From Methylococcales symbiont of Iophon sp. n. MRB-2018 (GTDB lineage Bacteria; Pseudomonadota; Gammaproteobacteria; Methylococcales; Methylomonadaceae): DNA of 51,219 nucleotides. The stretch lies in NCBI GenBank assembly GCA_003666325.1, contig QPIL01000112.1:1-51219 (forward strand), written 5' to 3'. Under the pieces are notes generated by a model. It worked only from the letters and a program-made list of their open reading frames with translations. It was not told where the DNA came from and ran no database searches. A program made the position numbers and the translations under genes. Shown in pieces: positions 42,788 through 51,219 of this stretch. Within the stretch, counting starts at the first letter, position 1; each line of letters starts with the position of its first letter.

Positions 42788-44293
42788 ATGAGTTTCTTTT
42801 ATAAGTGGCGCTGGGAGCTATCTTCCCCTTTAGCGGGTGCTTGCCTTGCATTAGCATTTGCTCCTTTTGACTATTCATATCTAGTTATTGTTTCTTTAGT
42901 ATTTGCTTTTCTGTCCTGGTTGGAATGTTCGCCTAATCGTGCTGCTTTACGAGGTTTTCTTTATGGCCTTGGGCTATTTGCTTGCGGCATTTCCTGGGTT
43001 TATATTAGTGTTCATGATTATGGTGGGGCATCTGTATTAGGTGCTTTATTATTAACCATCCTGATTATTTGTTTTTGGTCTTTATTTCCTGCATTGACCG
43101 CATTTATTTCGAGTCAACTTCTTTCTAGTAAATATTTCAACCAATGTATTTTTATCTTTCCATCTGTGTGGATGTTTATAGAATATTTTCGGGGCACTTG
43201 GTTTATCAATGGTTTTCCTTGGTTACAAATAGCTTATACTCAGTTATATTCACCTTTAAAAGGTTATATTCCGATTATAGGCTCTTATGGCACAGGTTTC
43301 TTTCTTGCATTAACGGCGGCTATATTGGTTGCTGCTTATAAAAAACAAATAGCTTATAGGTGGGTATTTATTTATATCGTTTTGATTTGGGGTGGAGGTT
43401 CTGTTTTACAAACCGTGCAGTGGACAAAAGTTATTGGCGAGGAGATTAGTGTTGCGCTTATACAGGGAAATGTAGCTCAGGATCAAAAATGGTTGCCAGA
43501 AAATAGATTAAAAACCTTGTTAGATTATCAACACTTAACCGAACAAAACTGGGATGCAGACATTATTATCTGGCCAGAATCTGCTATTCCAACTTATTTA
43601 TCGCAAGTTAAAGAAAGCTACACAAACCCTCTTTCTACACAGGCTAAATTACACAATACGACCCTAATTGTTGGGCTTCCTACTTTAGGAAAGAAAAATG
43701 AACATTTTAATACGGTGCTGGCACTGGGTAAACAAGAGGGGCAGTACAATAAAAATCATTTATTACCCTTTGGTGAATATCTACCTTTACAACCTGTCTC
43801 TGGTTTTATTCTAAAATTATTAAATATAAGTTTAGGGGATTTTTCTTCGGGGGGTAGTGAACAAAAATTATTACAAGCCGCTGGCTATCCATTTGCCACC
43901 TCAATTTGCTATGAAGATGCCTTTGCCAGTGAAACTTTAAACACAATGCCAGAGGCTGCTTTTTTAGTGAATGTCACTAATGATGCTTGGTTTGGAGATT
44001 CAGCCGAGCCTCATCAGCACATGCAAATAGCTCAAATGAGAGCATTGGAGACAGGCAGGTATATGCTGCGAGTTACCAACACCGGAATAACCGCAATAGT
44101 TACACCTGATGGCTTAATAGATAACAAGGCTCCAAGCTTTAAACAAACAGTGCTTAAAGGCTCAATTTTCCCTATGGGTGGAATGACTTTTTACGCTGGG
44201 TTGGGCGATGAAATAATAATGTTAGTTTTAGCTTTTTTTATACTACTTTCAACAGCATGTTCAACAATCGCTATTTATAAAAAAAACGAATGA
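42788..44293 (+). CDS. lnt: Apolipoprotein N-acyltransferase
   Basis: About 501 residues from the ATG at 42788; a TTG at 42752 would add 12. It acylates the N-terminal Cys of lipoproteins in the inner membrane. The N-terminal half has six or more membrane segments (WELSSPLAGACLALAF, GLGLFACGISWVYISVHDYG). The nitrilase domain has WPESAIP (catalytic Glu), YNKNHLLPFGEYLP (Lys) and ATSICYEDAF (Cys). Length fits the family. No ybeX neighbour is present. Confidence 0.95.
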   Translation: MSFFYKWRWELSSPLAGACLALAFAPFDYSYLVIVSLVFAFLSWLECSPNRAALRGFLYGLGLFACGISWVYISVHDYGGASVLGALLLTILIICFWSLFPALTAFISSQLLSSKYFNQCIFIFPSVWMFIEYFRGTWFINGFPWLQIAYTQLYSPLKGYIPIIGSYGTGFFLALTAAILVAAYKKQIAYRWVFIYIVLIWGGGSVLQTVQWTKVIGEEISVALIQGNVAQDQKWLPENRLKTLLDYQHLTEQNWDADIIIWPESAIPTYLSQVKESYTNPLSTQAKLHNTTLIVGLPTLGKKNEHFNTVLALGKQEGQYNKNHLLPFGEYLPLQPVSGFILKLLNISLGDFSSGGSEQKLLQAAGYPFATSICYEDAFASETLNTMPEAAFLVNVTNDAWFGDSAEPHQHMQIAQMRALETGRYMLRVTNTGITAIVTPDGLIDNKAPSFKQTVLKGSIFPMGGMTFYAGLGDEIIMLVLAFFILLSTACSTIAIYKKNE

Positions 44294-44311
44294 TAATAAT
44301 CCCTTTATAAG

Positions 44312-44344
44312 TAGTCAACCCTTAAAAAACATACAACCATCTGG
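44312..44344 (-). repeat. End fragment of the 427-bp TIR family
   Basis: TAGTCAACCCTTAAAAAACA followed by TACAACCATCTGG matches the start of the element at 40971 (same left terminus). It lies 19 bp after lnt. It shows another copy once inserted here and mostly lost. Confidence 0.7.
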
Positions 44345-44458
44345 TGGTGGTTTTTCGGATTCTACTCGGCGTGAACCTGTGACGGCGACAAGAAGAAACT
44401 GCCCTGCTGGGGTAATGCTTTCTATGGAAAACCTGCCATATTTGAGCTAGTATATTCT

Positions 44459-44690
44459 ATGAGAGAGACCATCAAGACCGGTGTTAAAGCGGGTTTAGCT
44501 GATGCAAGGGCTGCTAAAGGGCAAGAATTAACAACTGACTACATAGATGATTTAAAGATAGAACTACAAGCAAGAATAAATTCTAATAAAATGTTTGCTC
44601 TGGACTGGCAACGGTTCAAATATAAAAGCACCTGAAAACTATGCAAAAGCCAGAACAGGGTTAGAAATCATAAGTGTTAAATGGTTTTAA
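44459..44690 (+). pseudogene. Short decayed reading frame upstream of nqrA
   Basis: A 58-residue frame (MRETIKTGVKAGLADARAAK, then YIDDLKIELQARINSNKMFALD) ends at 44635. A second frame, one base off, continues as GNGSNIKAPENYAKARTGLE and ends at 44690, so a frameshift near 44610 probably breaks an originally longer gene. I do not recognise the protein. The rest of 44345-44835 shows no gene; it lies between lnt and the nqr operon. Confidence 0.35.
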
Positions 44691-44769
44691 GCGCGCAAAG
44701 AGACAAGAAAACATTAGCGACTGGCGTTGAGGAAAAAGGATTTTTATGGTGTAATAGGCGAGTTTTTAA

Positions 44770-46181
<1,412 letters not shown>

Positions 46182-46182
<1 letters not shown>

Positions 46183-47384
46183 TGTCGGCTAGAGATATTT
46201 TAGATAGTATAGAGCCGCATTTTATTAAAGGCGGAAAACTTGAAAAGTATTACGGTCTTTATGAGATGGTTGATACTTTTATTTATACACCAGCTGAGGT
46301 AACACGCGGAACAACGCATGTGCGTGATGGTAATGACTTGAAACGCACGATGACTTTTGTTGTGATAGCAACATTTTTCTGTGTTTTGATGGCTATGTAC
46401 AACTCGGGGTACCAAGCCAACCTAGCGATGGAAGCTATGGGTGTAGATGAGGCTAATAGTTGGCGTAGCATTCCTATGTCACTATTTGGTTACAATCCAA
46501 TGAATCCCATTTCTAATATGATTCATGGTGCCTTATTCTTTTTGCCTATATATATAGTAACTTTAGCGGTCGGTGGTGTTTGGGAAGTATTGTTTGCTAC
46601 AGTTCGAGGTCATGAGGTCAATGAAGGCTTTTTGGTTTCTTCCATGTTATATGCTTTGATACTACCTCCTGACATTCCATTATGGCAGGTGGGTTTAGGT
46701 ATTTCTTTTGGTATTGTGATTGGTAAAGAAATTTTTGGTGGCACCGGTAAAAACTTTTTAAATCCTGCCTTAACGGGTCGTGCGTTTTTATTCTTTGCTT
46801 ATCCGGCAGCTATTTCTGGCGATGCAGTATGGGTTGGTGTTGATGGCTATACTATGGCGACACCATTGGGCTTGGCTGCTCAAGGCGGTTTAGAAGCTGT
46901 ACATGCAGCGGGTTATGGTTGGTTTCAGTCTTTCATGGGTTTCATGCCTGGATCTATTGGGGAAACATCCACATTAGCAATTTTGATCGGCGCCGCATTT
47001 TTGTTATATACAAAAATCGGTTCCTACCGAATTATGGGAGGGGTGTTAGGCGGTATGGTCGCTACTTCTTTGTTATTTAATATTATCGGTAGTGATTCAA
47101 ATCCTATGTTTGCATTTCCTTTTTACTGGCATTTGACAGTAGGTGGGTTTGCTTTCGGAATGGTTTACATGGCAACAGATCCTGTGAGTGCGGCAATGAC
47201 TAATACTGGGCGATGGGTATATGGCGTACTGATTGGTATTATGGTTGTTTTGGTTAGAGTAGTTAATCCTGCCTTCCCTGAAGGCATGATGTTATCGATT
47301 TTATTTGCTAATATGTTTGCCCCTATTATTGATTATTTTGTCGTTCAGGCAAATATTAGAAGAAGGATGAAACGCCATGTCTAA
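46182..47384 (+). CDS. nqrB: Na+-translocating NADH:quinone reductase subunit B
   Basis: 400 residues. There are ten-plus hydrophobic segments of the NqrB/RnfD fold. TNTGRWVYG and NPMNPISNMIHGALFFLP are typical. GSIGETSTLAILIG is the region carrying the FMN-linked threonine in family members (residue assigned by analogy). It lies in the inner membrane and holds part of the Na+ path. The ATG at 46182 overlaps the nqrA TGA; a GTG three bases earlier is in frame. Confidence 0.96.
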
Positions 47385-48231
47385 GGATAAAATAAAAGAA
47401 CGCCTGGATAATTGTAAGTATTATCAAAAGTTTGATGCCTATAAAACCAAAGTCCTTGCCTTGGCAAATGATAGCCTAGAAAAAACAATTGCCATTGCTT
47501 TTGCGCTCTGTTTTGTTTGTGCAATTCTAGTTTCGTTTGCGGCAGTTGCATTAAGACCGTTGCAAATAGAAAACAAAATGATGGACATGAAGAAGAATAT
47601 TCTTGATGTTGCTGGTTTGCTTGAGGACGATACAGACATTCATCAAGCCTTTGCTAGTCAGGTCGAAGAAAGATTGATTAACATTGAAACTGGTGAGTAT
47701 GTTGATGGTATGGATGTGGCACTGTACGATCAGAGAAAAGCCGCCAAGGATCCTGCACAAAACATAATCTTAAAGCGCGAACAAGACATTGCCAGTATTA
47801 AAAAGAAGGCTAAAATTGCTAAAGTTTATCTGATTAAAAATGCAGGGGTGATTGAATCCATCATACTTCCCATGCATGGTTATGGGCTATGGTCTACTAT
47901 GTATGGCTTTTTAGCTTTAGAAGCGGACGGGCAAACAGTGAAAAGTATTAATTTTTATGATCAGGCGGAAACTCCAGGCTTGGGCGGTGAAGTGGTTAAT
48001 CCTAACTGGCGTGCTTTATGGAATGGTAAGAAGGTTTATAATGAAACAGGTGAACCGGTATTAAAATTGATTAAGGGTGTTGTAGATACCAATAAAGCAG
48101 GCTCTGAATTTCAAGTAGATGGTTTGGCTGGTGCTACTCTCACCAGTAATGGTGTGAGTAATTTGGTTAAATACTGGATGAGTGCAGAAGGTTTTGCACC
48201 TTATCTGGATAAGATTAGAAAAGAGGGATAG
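47377..48231 (+). CDS. nqrC: Na+-translocating NADH:quinone reductase subunit C
   Basis: 284 residues. One N-terminal transmembrane helix ([21 protein letters not shown]) is followed by a periplasmic domain with an FMN-binding motif near the end, [13 protein letters not shown]. This is the SGAT-type site where ApbE links FMN to threonine. [22 protein letters not shown] is conserved. The ATG overlaps the nqrB stop by 8 bp. Confidence 0.96.
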   Translation: MSKDKIKERLDNCKYYQKFDAYKTKVLALANDSLEKTIAIAFALCFVCAILVSFAAVALRPLQIENKMMDMKKNILDVAGLLEDDTDIHQAFASQVEERLINIETGEYVDGMDVALYDQRKAAKDPAQNIILKREQDIASIKKKAKIAKVYLIKNAGVIESIILPMHGYGLWSTMYGFLALEADGQTVKSINFYDQAETPGLGGEVVNPNWRALWNGKKVYNETGEPVLKLIKGVVDTNKAGSEFQVDGLAGATLTSNGVSNLVKYWMSAEGFAPYLDKIRKEG

Positions 48232-48235
48232 CGTC

Positions 48236-48916
48236 ATGAGTGCTATTTTAAATAGTGAAACAAAAAAGGTATTGACGGATCCGTTAGTTAATGACAATCC
48301 GATTACTTTACAAGTATTAGGTATTTGCTCGGCTTTGGCTGTCACATCGCAAGTGTCGACATCGTTGATTATGGCGTTGGCTTTAACGTCGGTAACAGCT
48401 TGTTCAAGTGCGGCTATCAGCTCAATAAGAAACCATATTCCTGGAAGCATTCGTATTATTGTACAAATGACCATTATTGCATCCTTAGTGATTGTAGTTG
48501 ATCAGGTCTTGAAGGCTTTTGTTTATGATATTAGCAAGCAACTCTCTGTGTTTGTTGGCTTGATTATTACTAACTGTATTGTGATGGGGCGTGCAGAAGC
48601 CTACGCCATGAAAAACCCGCCCTTTGAAAGTTTTATGGATGGGATGGGTAATGGTTTGGGTTATAGCTTGATTCTAATTATTGTTGCTTTCTTTAGAGAA
48701 CTGTTTGGATCAGGTAAATTATTAGGTATAGAAATTTTTCCATTAATTAAAGATGGTGGTTGGTATGATCCTAATGGCTTAATGTTATTACCACCGAGTG
48801 CTTTTTTTATTATAGGTATCATCATCTGGTCTTTCCGTCGGTGGAAACCTGAACAAAATGAAACTGCGGATTTTAAAATTATGGCTATTTCTCATGGTGA
48901 AGGAGGACATCACTAA
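48236..48916 (+). CDS. nqrD: Na+-translocating NADH:quinone reductase subunit D
   Basis: 226 residues from the ATG at 48236 ([18 protein letters not shown]). The frame further upstream only overlaps nqrC. Six hydrophobic segments and the motif [17 protein letters not shown] with the Cys that ligates the intramembrane Fe centre identify it. It pairs with NqrE. It starts 4 bp after nqrC and abuts nqrE (overlap of one base). Confidence 0.95.
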   Translation: MSAILNSETKKVLTDPLVNDNPITLQVLGICSALAVTSQVSTSLIMALALTSVTACSSAAISSIRNHIPGSIRIIVQMTIIASLVIVVDQVLKAFVYDISKQLSVFVGLIITNCIVMGRAEAYAMKNPPFESFMDGMGNGLGYSLILIIVAFFRELFGSGKLLGIEIFPLIKDGGWYDPNGLMLLPPSAFFIIGIIIWSFRRWKPEQNETADFKIMAISHGEGGHH

Positions 48917-49524
48917 TGGAGGCTTATGTTAGTTTATTTATCAAAGCGGTATTTGTTGAGAACCTAGCCTTAGCCTTCTTTTTGGGCATGTGTACCTTCT
49001 TGGCTGTTTCTAAAAAGATATCAACAGCAATGGGCTTAGGCGTTGCTGTGATGGTGGTACAGGTGATTACGGTACCAGCTAATAACATTATCTACCATGT
49101 CTTATTAAAAGAAGATGCTTTAGCATGGATGGGGATTACGGGTGTTGATCTTAGTTTTCTTGCATTACTAAGTTGTATCGGAATGATTGCAGCTTTAGTA
49201 CAAATTCTGGAGATGGTTTTAGATAAATTCTTCCCTGCTTTGTATCATGCTTTAGGTGTGTTTCTACCATTAATTACCGTTAACTGTGCCATCTTAGGTG
49301 GAAGCTTGTTCATGATTGAACGTGATTATGACCTAATAGAAAGCGTTGTTTATGGTGCTGGTAGTGGTTTTGGCTGGGCATTAGCCATTACCGTGATGGC
49401 AGGTGTCAGGGAAAAACTAAAATACAGTGATATCCCTGCTGGCTTGGAGGGTTTGGGAATCACATTTATTAGCGCGGGCCTTATGTCACTTGGCTTTATG
49501 GCTTTTTCTGGAATTCAACTGTAG
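48916..49524 (+). CDS. nqrE: Na+-translocating NADH:quinone reductase subunit E
   Basis: 202 residues, six membrane segments. [22 protein letters not shown] and [20 protein letters not shown] match NqrE, with Cys residues in GMCTF and VNCAIL that coordinate the Fe centre with NqrD. The ATG overlaps the nqrD TAA by one base (TAATG). It is followed by nqrF after 10 bp. Confidence 0.96.
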   Translation: MEAYVSLFIKAVFVENLALAFFLGMCTFLAVSKKISTAMGLGVAVMVVQVITVPANNIIYHVLLKEDALAWMGITGVDLSFLALLSCIGMIAALVQILEMVLDKFFPALYHALGVFLPLITVNCAILGGSLFMIERDYDLIESVVYGAGSGFGWALAITVMAGVREKLKYSDIPAGLEGLGITFISAGLMSLGFMAFSGIQL

Positions 49525-49534
49525 GAATTTAATA

Positions 49535-50755
49535 ATGCTTGAAATTGCATTAGGGGTTGTAGTATTCACGATAATCGTGATTGCGCTGGTATTTGTTATT
49601 ATCGGTGCCAAAAGCAAATTAGTAACCTCTGGCGACGTTGAAATTCTGATCAACAACGAAAAGAAGATTCATGTGCCAGTGGGAGTAAAGCTTCTGACAG
49701 CACTAGCGGATGCTGATTTATTTGTACCCTCTGCCTGTGGCGGTGGTGGTACTTGTGCACAATGCAGAGTAAAAATTCATTCAGGTGGCGGTGAAATTCT
49801 ACCCACAGAATTAACGCATATCACCAAACGTGAAGCGGCAGAAGGTGAGCGCCTATCATGTCAGGTTTCTGTAAAACACGACATGAATATAGAGGTTGAA
49901 GATAGTGTTTTCGGTGTTAAAAAATGGGAATGTACAGTTAAATCTAATAGCAATGTAGCTACCTTTATTAAGGAGTTAGTGCTTGATTTGCCAAAAGGTG
50001 AAGTGATTGATTATCGTGCAGGTGGATATATACAAATAGAATGTCCACCACATATTTCTAAATATGCCGATATGGATATTGAAGAAGAATATCGTGAAGA
50101 CTGGGATAAATTCAATCTATGGCGTTATGTTTCTGCTGTAAAAGAGGAAGTTTTAAGAGCGTATTCAATGGCATCTTATCCAAAAGAAAAGGAAATTATG
50201 CTAAATGTACGTGTGGCTACACCGCCTCCAGGTGCATCAGATAGTGTACCTCCAGGCGTTATGTCATCGTATATTTTTAATTTAAAACCAGGTGATAAAA
50301 CTATTATTTCTGGGCCCTATGGTGAGTTCTTTGCCAGAGATACTAATGCAGAAATGATATTTGTTGGTGGTGGTGCGGGTATGGCACCCATGAGATCTCA
50401 TATCTTTGATCAGCTACGAAGATTGAAATCAACCCGAAAAATGACTTTTTGGTATGGCGCACGTAGTAAACGCGAAATGTTCTATATTGAAGATTTTGAT
50501 ATGCTGGCGAAAGAAAATGATAATTTTGAATGGCATACGGCATTATCTGATGCATTAGCAGAAGATAATTGGAATGGCTATACAGGCTTTATTCACAATG
50601 TGTTATTTGAAGAATACATTAAAGACCATCCAGCACCCGAAGACTGTGAATACTATTTGTGTGGGCCCCCTATCATGAACTCGTCAGTCATTAATATGTT
50701 GATTGATAATGGTGTTGATCCTGAAAATATTATGCTTGATGATTTTGGTGGTTAA
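49535..50755 (+). CDS. nqrF: Na+-translocating NADH:quinone reductase subunit F
   Basis: 406 residues from the ATG at 49535; an upstream in-frame start would overlap nqrE by 98 bp and is not plausible. One N-terminal membrane helix leads a ferredoxin domain, [13 protein letters not shown] (2Fe-2S ligands, with a fourth Cys in RLSCQVSV), followed by the FAD domain RAYSMASYP and the NADH domain CGPPIMN. It takes electrons from NADH. It is the last gene of nqrABCDEF. 50756-51045 afterwards has no gene. Confidence 0.97.
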   Translation: MLEIALGVVVFTIIVIALVFVIIGAKSKLVTSGDVEILINNEKKIHVPVGVKLLTALADADLFVPSACGGGGTCAQCRVKIHSGGGEILPTELTHITKREAAEGERLSCQVSVKHDMNIEVEDSVFGVKKWECTVKSNSNVATFIKELVLDLPKGEVIDYRAGGYIQIECPPHISKYADMDIEEEYREDWDKFNLWRYVSAVKEEVLRAYSMASYPKEKEIMLNVRVATPPPGASDSVPPGVMSSYIFNLKPGDKTIISGPYGEFFARDTNAEMIFVGGGAGMAPMRSHIFDQLRRLKSTRKMTFWYGARSKREMFYIEDFDMLAKENDNFEWHTALSDALAEDNWNGYTGFIHNVLFEEYIKDHPAPEDCEYYLCGPPIMNSSVINMLIDNGVDPENIMLDDFGG

Positions 50756-50944
50756 TATTATTTGAATGATTTGTCTGCAAGCCTGGTTTTAGCTTTTCAA
50801 ACAAGTTTCAATATGCCATTGATAGCGTGAAACAACAAAATTTTTTAGTAAATAATGTGTAGTGAATAATACTTTAATTGCTGTTGAGGCTGTAGAAAAA
50901 ACCAAAAACAACTCCCTTGTTTTTGCTTTCAGCCTTAATTTTAA

Positions 50945-50971
50945 AAAATAACGGGGCAAAGTGTCCGCCCC
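50945..50971 (-). terminator. Weak terminator-like hairpin (minus strand)
   Basis: On the minus strand GGGGC and GCCCC form a 5-bp stem with a 9-nt loop and are followed by GTTATTTTTT. It could end transcription coming from beyond the window on the minus strand. The stem is short, so this is tentative. Confidence 0.3.
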
Positions 50972-51046
50972 TCATTACTTGTCTTACAGCAAAGTTTTGT
51001 TCTGAATTCAATATGAATTCAATAAGGGGACGGAATTCTAATAAGG

Positions 51047-51219
51047 GTAATAAGGGGACGCTACCCTTTTATCTGTTAAAATACACCTATGCCAAGACAA
51101 GCCAGAAGCGTATTTGCTAATATCCCACATCACATTACCCAGAGAGGCAATCGCCGGGTAATAAGGGGGTAATAAGGGGACGCTACCCTTTTATCCGTTA
51201 AAATACACCTATGCCAAGA
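51047..51219. repeat. Direct repeat around RAYT start (51 bp, period 122)
   Basis: 51047-51097 and 51169-51219 are nearly identical. Each starts GTAATAAGGGGACGCTACCC and ends with ATGCCAAGA, the first codons of a transposase. A further partial motif (AATAAGGGGACGG) lies at 51021-51033. Such GGGGACGCTACCC repeats typically flank REP-associated tyrosine transposase genes. The second copy runs off the window, so the full gene may follow. Confidence 0.8.
51089..51157 (+). pseudogene. RAYT-type (Y1_Tnp, IS200-like) transposase, N-terminal fragment
   Basis: The 23 codons from the ATG read MPRQARSVFANIPHHITQRG followed by NRR, the start of the REP-associated tyrosine transposase family (PHH-x-x-QRGN). 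At 51158 the frame runs into the repeat and stops soon after. The same start codons recur at 51211 at the window edge, where an intact gene could continue. This copy is therefore truncated. Confidence 0.75.

Overview
This window is AT-rich DNA from a gammaproteobacterial chromosome and contains the replication-origin region. The ordered block mnmE-yidC-yidD-rnpA-rpmH / dnaA-dnaN-recF-gyrB lies at 29421-39939. Type IV pilus minor pilins, a Na+-translocating NADH:quinone reductase operon (nqrABCDEF), pqqD/pqqE for the PQQ cofactor and an arsenosugar-type radical SAM/methyltransferase pair are also present. Together with the low GC this fits a methanotroph of the Methylococcales, free-living or symbiotic, but that placement is inference: no methane or methanol oxidation gene is in the window.

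Layout. Positions 1-4076 are accessory and repeat-rich. A TetR regulator sits between inverted heptamer microsatellite arrays, followed by a dispersed repeat element, the 3' end of a group II intron (maturase tail plus domains V/VI), and a minus-strand integron-type cassette array with attC sites and no integrase. Positions 4077-7535 (minus) are a tightly coupled operon thiD-thiE-soxY-soxZ-moeA. Positions 7648-10403 (minus) hold an outer-membrane porin-like protein with a Fur-box-like site upstream, an FMN-binding periplasmic protein and a PepSY membrane protein. Then come pqqD-pqqE, a PilE-type pilin, a fimT/pilW/pilX/pilV operon, gmk and tRNA-Leu(TAA). Positions 16679-26668 carry a DUF3047 protein, arsS, arsM, a SWIM/SNF2 helicase, a 2.2 kb insertion with cassette-like genes and a decayed gene, a TIGR04283-type glycosyltransferase and a fatty acid hydroxylase/sterol desaturase. 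Next are yggX, an AmmeMemoRadiSam-type radical SAM enzyme, tRNA-Arg(CCT) and a beta-carbonic anhydrase. The origin block is followed by thyA, a 427 bp element with terminal inverted repeats, an FKBP isomerase, a double-PilZ protein, lnt, a decayed stretch, the nqr operon, and a truncated RAYT-type transposase start that is repeated at the window edge.

How it fits together. The origin region has DnaA-box-like 9-mers between dnaA and dnaN, and two palindromes matching the ParB parS core in and just after recF. The two accessory regions (1.9-3.9 kb and 22.9-25.1 kb) share related attC arms, so both appear to come from the same integron cassette pool. The first one contains a complete attC with the expected fold and a group II intron remnant in the opposite orientation, joined to what looks like the outer part of another attC. 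This is the pattern known for IIC-attC introns. The multi-gene cassettes (three overlapping genes at 2440-3669, two at 22967-23724) encode small membrane proteins of unknown function and are the best candidates for an undescribed system. Several dispersed repeats (427 bp TIR family, about 140 bp family, 73 bp family, heptamers, RAYT-linked repeats) show that the chromosome is heavily populated by small non-autonomous elements, one of which lies inside the putative origin.
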